Positions 5,916 to 9,425 of a stretch of DNA of 9,425 nucleotides are shown here, piece by piece. Location: positions 1 through 9,425 of the forward strand of contig JABDPL010000243.1 of assembly GCA_013042825.1 (NCBI GenBank). Reading direction: 5' to 3'. The notes beneath the pieces were generated by a model. That model worked only from the letters and a program-made list of their open reading frames with translations, was not told where the DNA came from and searched no databases. Both the position numbers and the translations under genes were made by a program. Numbering within the stretch: position 1 is the first letter of the stretch; each line of letters begins with the position of its first letter. This stretch comes from Flavobacteriaceae bacterium. Lineage in GTDB: Bacteria > Bacteroidota > Bacteroidia > Flavobacteriales > Flavobacteriaceae.

Positions 5916-7796
5916 ATGCGATCGAAGTTTTTTGTTCTTTCTTTTATAGTAATGATCTGGTCTTGTGGAACCCGTCAAACTACAAACGACCTGGCGACTG
6001 CCAATCCTATTCAAACCACCTTCGACCTTACGGCCACAAAAGACGATAAGGTCATGGTTACTATAGATCCCGGCCGTTTTACAGAGAATACAGTTATTTA
6101 CAGGATTCCGAAAGTTGTTCAAGGCACCTATGCTGTCAGTGATTTTGGAAATTTTATCGACGATTTTAAGGTTTATGATTACAAAGGTGAAGAGCTGACT
6201 TCAGAAAAGATAGACACCAATTCCTGGTCGATAAACAATGCCGAACAGGCCGATAAGATCACTTACTGGGTCAATGATACTTTTGATGTTGAAGGTGGTG
6301 AGATTCCAACGCCCTTCTCTCCGTCTGGAACGAATATTGAAAAGGATATTTATGTACTGAATTTACACGGATTCATCGGCTATTTCGATAGTTTAAACCA
6401 GGCCCAATACAGTATCGATGTGACTGCGCCGGCAAATTTCAAACGCAGTTCCGCCCTGCAGAAGATATCTGAAGAATTTAGCGACGACCGCACAACAGTA
6501 ACAACAAGTTATTTTGCACCTCGCTATTTTGATGTCACCGATAATCCCATGATGTACGGTAAATTTGATGTGCAGGAATTCAGTGTTGGCGGGATAAATG
6601 TGGTGCTCAGTGTTTATTCACCGACTAAAGCCCACAGTGCTGAATCGATGAAGAAAACCATGTATGATATGATGCAGGCCCAGAAGTCTTATTTGGGAGA
6701 TCTCGACAGCACAGCCCGTTACGATATTTTCGTTTATCTGGCTGATATGGAACAAGAGGATTCTCCTCAGGGTTTTGGGGCGCTGGAACATCATACATCT
6801 ACCGTGGTGGTGATGCCGGATCAGAGCGGTAAGGAGGGAATGGATGATAGCATGGTCGATATCGTTTCCCATGAGTTCTTTCATATTGTCACGCCTCTAA
6901 GCGTACATTCGGAAGATGTGCATTATTTCGATTATAACAATCCCACCTTTTCGAAACACCTTTGGATGTACGAAGGTGTTACCGAGTACTTTGCACAGCA
7001 TTTTCAGGTGCACCAGGGACTGGTCAGTCCGGAAGAATTCTACAATACTATCGTACAAAAAATCAATATGTCTAAGCGCATGAGCGACAGCATGAGTTTT
7101 ACAGAAATGAGCGAAAATGTTCTTGACCAGCCTTATGCCGCAAATTATTTTAACGTTTATCAGAAGGGCGCTTTAATCGGGATGTGCCTGGATATATTGC
7201 TTCGTGAAGGGAGTGATGGTGAGCGCAGTATGCTATCGCTAATGAAGGAACTTTCCATGAAGTACGGAAAGAACAAACCTTTTGAAGATGACCAGCTATT
7301 CACGGAAATCACGGATATGACCTATCCGTCTATAGGTGAGTTCTTCAAGACGCATGTCGATGGCGGTACTCCCATTGATTATGGCGTGTTTTTTAACAAG
7401 GTGGGCCTGAGCATGGGTGAAGCACGCATTGAGACCAATTACATCATGAATGGCGGTAACCTGATTGTAAGTGCCAATCCGGCTGATGGAACGATTTTCT
7501 TTACCGAGGCAGTTAAAGACAACAGCTTTTGGAATGATAATGGCGTTCAACCGAATGACGTGATCAAATCTATCGATGGTGTGTCGGTCAGCCTTCAGAA
7601 TGCAAACGAGGTGTTTACAGGGGTATATACCTGGTCACCCGGACAGGAAATCGATGTAATTCTCGATAGGGATGGGGAAGAGGTTCAGATAAAAACAACA
7701 ACCACCCCGTCCTATACTAAGGGAAAAACACTTATCCCAATGGAATCGGCCACTGACGACCAGATCAAATTGCGCGAAGCCTGGCTTAGAGGATAG
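5916..7796 (+). CDS. M61-family peptidase lipoprotein with PDZ-like domain
   Basis: A protein of 626 residues from the ATG at 5916. A longer reading would need the TTG at 5907, which adds only three residues. Residues 4-16 are hydrophobic and end in IWSC, so Cys17 is a probable lipidation site and the protein should sit in the envelope. An N-terminal beta domain (about 30-235) precedes the catalytic domain. GALEHH (288-293) and the zinc motif HEFFH (319-323, in VSHEFFHIVTPLSVHSE) are present, with the third ligand Glu353 in WMYEGVTEYFA. All fit M61 (glycyl aminopeptidase-like) metallopeptidases, and the active site is complete. Residues about 535-595 contain NGVQPNDVIKSIDGVSV, a PDZ-like element. 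The residues after the Cys (GTRQTT) lack the acidic run of Bacteroidetes surface-export signals, so a periplasmic-facing location is likelier. The substrate is unknown. It ends 6 bp from the convergent propeller gene. Confidence 0.93.
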   Translation: MRSKFFVLSFIVMIWSCGTRQTTNDLATANPIQTTFDLTATKDDKVMVTIDPGRFTENTVIYRIPKVVQGTYAVSDFGNFIDDFKVYDYKGEELTSEKIDTNSWSINNAEQADKITYWVNDTFDVEGGEIPTPFSPSGTNIEKDIYVLNLHGFIGYFDSLNQAQYSIDVTAPANFKRSSALQKISEEFSDDRTTVTTSYFAPRYFDVTDNPMMYGKFDVQEFSVGGINVVLSVYSPTKAHSAESMKKTMYDMMQAQKSYLGDLDSTARYDIFVYLADMEQEDSPQGFGALEHHTSTVVVMPDQSGKEGMDDSMVDIVSHEFFHIVTPLSVHSEDVHYFDYNNPTFSKHLWMYEGVTEYFAQHFQVHQGLVSPEEFYNTIVQKINMSKRMSDSMSFTEMSENVLDQPYAANYFNVYQKGALIGMCLDILLREGSDGERSMLSLMKELSMKYGKNKPFEDDQLFTEITDMTYPSIGEFFKTHVDGGTPIDYGVFFNKVGLSMGEARIETNYIMNGGNLIVSANPADGTIFFTEAVKDNSFWNDNGVQPNDVIKSIDGVSVSLQNANEVFTGVYTWSPGQEIDVILDRDGEEVQIKTTTTPSYTKGKTLIPMESATDDQIKLREAWLRG

Positions 7797-7802
7797 GTTT
7801 AT

Positions 7803-9023
7803 TTAATCCACTTTGTCCAGGGGAAATTTGACCACCTTGACATGAGAAGTATTCGCAATCTCTGTCCAAGTAAGCCAGATCATATCATCATAAATGGTCA
7901 TTCTCGGGAAACCTGTTGAGCGTTCCGCTGAAGTGATGGTAATCGTATGCAACGGTCCTTTACTGCCATCTAATGATGCCTTCTGCAATACGACTGTACT
8001 GTTAGTATCCATTTGATCCATCCAGCTAACGATCAAATCCTTTTCATCGATCCAGGCCAGGTCAATACGACCCGATGGATAAGTGTAATCCATAGCTATA
8101 GGGTCATTGAAGGACATTCCTGAATTATTTAAGAACGATAGTTTTACCTCAGGAAATTCACCATTCATGGCAAACCAGGCGACTGCCACATTCTCACCTT
8201 TTGACTGAACAGCGGGGCCATTTACGGGACAACCGTGAATTTTCCAATTGTCGTTATAGACCGGTTGAGGATCAGACCATTCATTTTCAACATACCTGCT
8301 GAAATAAATATCCCTGATCTCATCTTCGGTTCTGTTCCTGTAAACGATCAATGGCCCATCCTGAGTCATGGTCAATGCCGTTTGGCAACAATCACAAACG
8401 CGATTGTCGATTAAATCTTCTAAAATAGGTGTGTCGAAGTCTCCGAATACAGCAGACCTTAAACTCATTTGTTTCTGAAAACCGGAGTCTTTCTCGGCAT
8501 AAGCAAACTGCCTGCCGTCGAGCCAGGCAACGCGATAAGTTGAATCGGAAACCCCGACTTTGCTCACAAATCCGTGCTCGGTCAAGGTTCCATCGTTATG
8601 AGGGCTGAAGCTGTTACCCCATGTTTTACCATAGTCGGTACTAACACATAACTTTACATCATAGGCATATGTGTCCGAACCGCTTTTCTGAAGGTAATGT
8701 GCGGTTAGATTTTTATCACCCCAATTTTCAATGCTGGGAAAATCCGCCCAATTTACGAACCAGTTATTACCTTTCGCAATGAGAACCGGCGACAGCCATT
8801 GGCCTTTTTCATATTGCGAAATGTATAACTTGCTCATATTCAGACTATCGGTCTGAATCCAGCTCAAAAACAGATCACCATTCCGGCTTACCATTAGATC
8901 GGACTGACCACTCCCTGATCCGGCCGGAATATTAACTTCCTGAACATGATCAATCTCTGAATGCTCACACGAAAAAAAGAGAGCAATTACCAACACATGC
9001 AATACGAACTTGAACAATGGCAT
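7803..9023 (-). CDS. Sialidase-like beta-propeller lipoprotein with CDCC motif
   Basis: A protein of 406 residues from ATG 9023-9021; a TTG one codon earlier (9026) is a less likely start. Residues 4-18 are hydrophobic and end FFSC, so Cys19 is a probable lipidation site. Repeated beta-propeller blades follow, with a clear Asp-box STDYGKTW at 128-135 and several W/D-rich strands (LFLSWIQ, RVAWLDGR, VAVAWFAMN, LIVSWMD). These would be labelled BNR / exo-alpha-sialidase-like, but the Asp-box is structural and does not prove sialidase activity. Four cysteines stand out: RVCDCCQT (208-215) and IHGCPVNGP (262-270), a pattern I recall in a conserved sialidase-like subgroup, possibly metal-binding or disulfide-forming. 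The start shares one base with the stop of the carboxypeptidase gene (TGATG), indicating one transcript and coupled translation. Substrate or ligand unknown. Confidence 0.88.
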   Translation of the reverse strand: MPLFKFVLHVLVIALFFSCEHSEIDHVQEVNIPAGSGSGQSDLMVSRNGDLFLSWIQTDSLNMSKLYISQYEKGQWLSPVLIAKGNNWFVNWADFPSIENWGDKNLTAHYLQKSGSDTYAYDVKLCVSTDYGKTWGNSFSPHNDGTLTEHGFVSKVGVSDSTYRVAWLDGRQFAYAEKDSGFQKQMSLRSAVFGDFDTPILEDLIDNRVCDCCQTALTMTQDGPLIVYRNRTEDEIRDIYFSRYVENEWSDPQPVYNDNWKIHGCPVNGPAVQSKGENVAVAWFAMNGEFPEVKLSFLNNSGMSFNDPIAMDYTYPSGRIDLAWIDEKDLIVSWMDQMDTNSTVVLQKASLDGSKGPLHTITITSAERSTGFPRMTIYDDMIWLTWTEIANTSHVKVVKFPLDKVD

Positions 9024-9425
9024 CAATATTTTGCAGATTTTCCATTAGCGGAAGATTTTTCGATAAATTCCCGGAGATCCTCATTCGCTTTTATAAGATC
9101 CTCCTTGCGCAGATACATCATATGCCCGCTTCGATAACCCTTAAATGAGAAACGATCTTTCATCTTACCACTGGGGTCAACCTGCGACAGGGTATACTTA
9201 GCGGCGAAATATGTTGTTGCCCCGTCGTAATAACCCGATTGGGCCATCACGTGCAGATATGGGTTTTGGGCCATAGCCTGCCTCAGGTTTTCCCGTACCC
9301 TGTTGTTTTCGTTATTCCAGGGTCTTACCGGACCGAACATATTGTATTTGATATCTGTTTTGAAGTTAAGTTCTTCTTGTAGATAATAATTGATCGCTGG
9401 GGTGAAGCTATGCAGCCAGGAGGTT
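9023..9425 (-). CDS. S10-type serine carboxypeptidase, C-terminal part (partial)
   Basis: The frame stays open to the right edge of the window: codons before the internal ATG at 9340 read TSWLHSFTPAINYYLQEELN and onward without a stop, so that ATG is not the start. The visible 133 residues match the end of bacterial peptidase family S10 (serine carboxypeptidase-like). Asp67 in SGYYDGATTYFAAKYTL (codon 9226-9224) is the probable catalytic aspartate, and His101 in RSGHMMYL (codon 9124-9122) the catalytic histidine. The nucleophilic serine lies outside the window. The family removes C-terminal residues from peptides, and bacterial members are usually exported. The TGA (9025-9023) overlaps the ATG of the propeller lipoprotein by one base, so the two genes form an operon. 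Confidence 0.88.
   Translation of the reverse strand, partial: TSWLHSFTPAINYYLQEELNFKTDIKYNMFGPVRPWNNENNRVRENLRQAMAQNPYLHVMAQSGYYDGATTYFAAKYTLSQVDPSGKMKDRFSFKGYRSGHMMYLRKEDLIKANEDLREFIEKSSANGKSAKY
9025..9042. repeat. 18-bp exact direct repeat, copy 2
   Basis: Second identical copy of the sequence at 4796-4813. Here it codes for the end of the S10 carboxypeptidase (GKSAKY and its stop) and runs up to the start of the propeller lipoprotein gene. Both copies therefore sit at the 3' end of a minus-strand gene. Confidence 0.5.

Noticed and set aside
388..6557. TDNPMM occurs in both the coiled-coil protein (residues 111-116) and the M61 peptidase (about residues 208-213).
   Set aside because: The surrounding residues do not align, and in the peptidase it lies in an ordinary beta region; six shared residues in unrelated proteins are likely coincidence.
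7791..7810. GGAT...ATCC inverted repeat between the convergent M61 and propeller genes as a terminator.
   Set aside because: Only four pairs with a long AT-rich loop and no T-run; too weak to call.
9023..9340. A separate small gene starting at the ATG at 9340.
   Set aside because: The frame is open upstream to the window edge and encodes family-typical S10 sequence, so this is an internal methionine.

Overview
The window reads as ordinary chromosomal DNA from a marine-type member of the Flavobacteriia (Bacteroidetes). The reasons are lineage-typical proteins (a BatA-N/VWA membrane protein, an M61 peptidase lipoprotein, a DHOase-like protein with the flavobacterial DSSVCFGEPG loop), candidate promoters of the Bacteroidetes TAnnTTTG type, no obvious Shine-Dalgarno sequences and very tight gene packing. 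I see no tRNA, rRNA, CRISPR array, insertion sequence, phage gene or other sign of recent mobility.

Layout. Positions 1-555 (+) hold the last 16 codons of an upstream gene, abutted with no gap by a small membrane-anchored coiled-coil protein of unknown function. Positions 552-4724 (-) form a four-gene cluster. In transcription order it is a BatA/VWA-type membrane protein, a dihydroorotase-like protein that has lost its metal-binding histidines, a small DUF4870/Tic20-like membrane protein, and a phospholipase/carboxylesterase-type alpha/beta-hydrolase. All three internal junctions are 4-bp ATGA overlaps, so the genes are probably co-transcribed and translationally coupled. The cluster is preceded by an 87-bp gap (4725-4811) with a good promoter candidate. 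Upstream, on the same strand, lies a family-2 glycosyltransferase fused to a Rossmann-like C-terminal domain (4812-5819).

A 96-bp divergent gap (5820-5915) then leads to an M61-family peptidase lipoprotein with a C-terminal PDZ-like domain (5916-7796, +). It converges, with a 6-bp gap, on a two-gene minus-strand unit: an S10-type serine carboxypeptidase, cut by the right edge of the window, and a sialidase-like beta-propeller lipoprotein with a CDCC cysteine cluster. These two genes share one base (TGATG).

How the genes may work together. The M61 peptidase, the S10 carboxypeptidase and the propeller lipoprotein all look like envelope or exported proteins, consistent with peptide processing outside the cytoplasm. 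The most interesting unit is the BatA-like / pseudo-DHOase / DUF4870-like / esterase cluster. Its overlaps imply a fixed stoichiometry, two of its products are membrane proteins, and its enzyme-like second member should not work as a zinc dihydroorotase. I infer a membrane-associated assembly of unknown role; nothing in the sequence proves it. Two predicted starts (5907 and 9026) are TTG codons, and I moved them to the nearby ATGs at 5916 and 9023.
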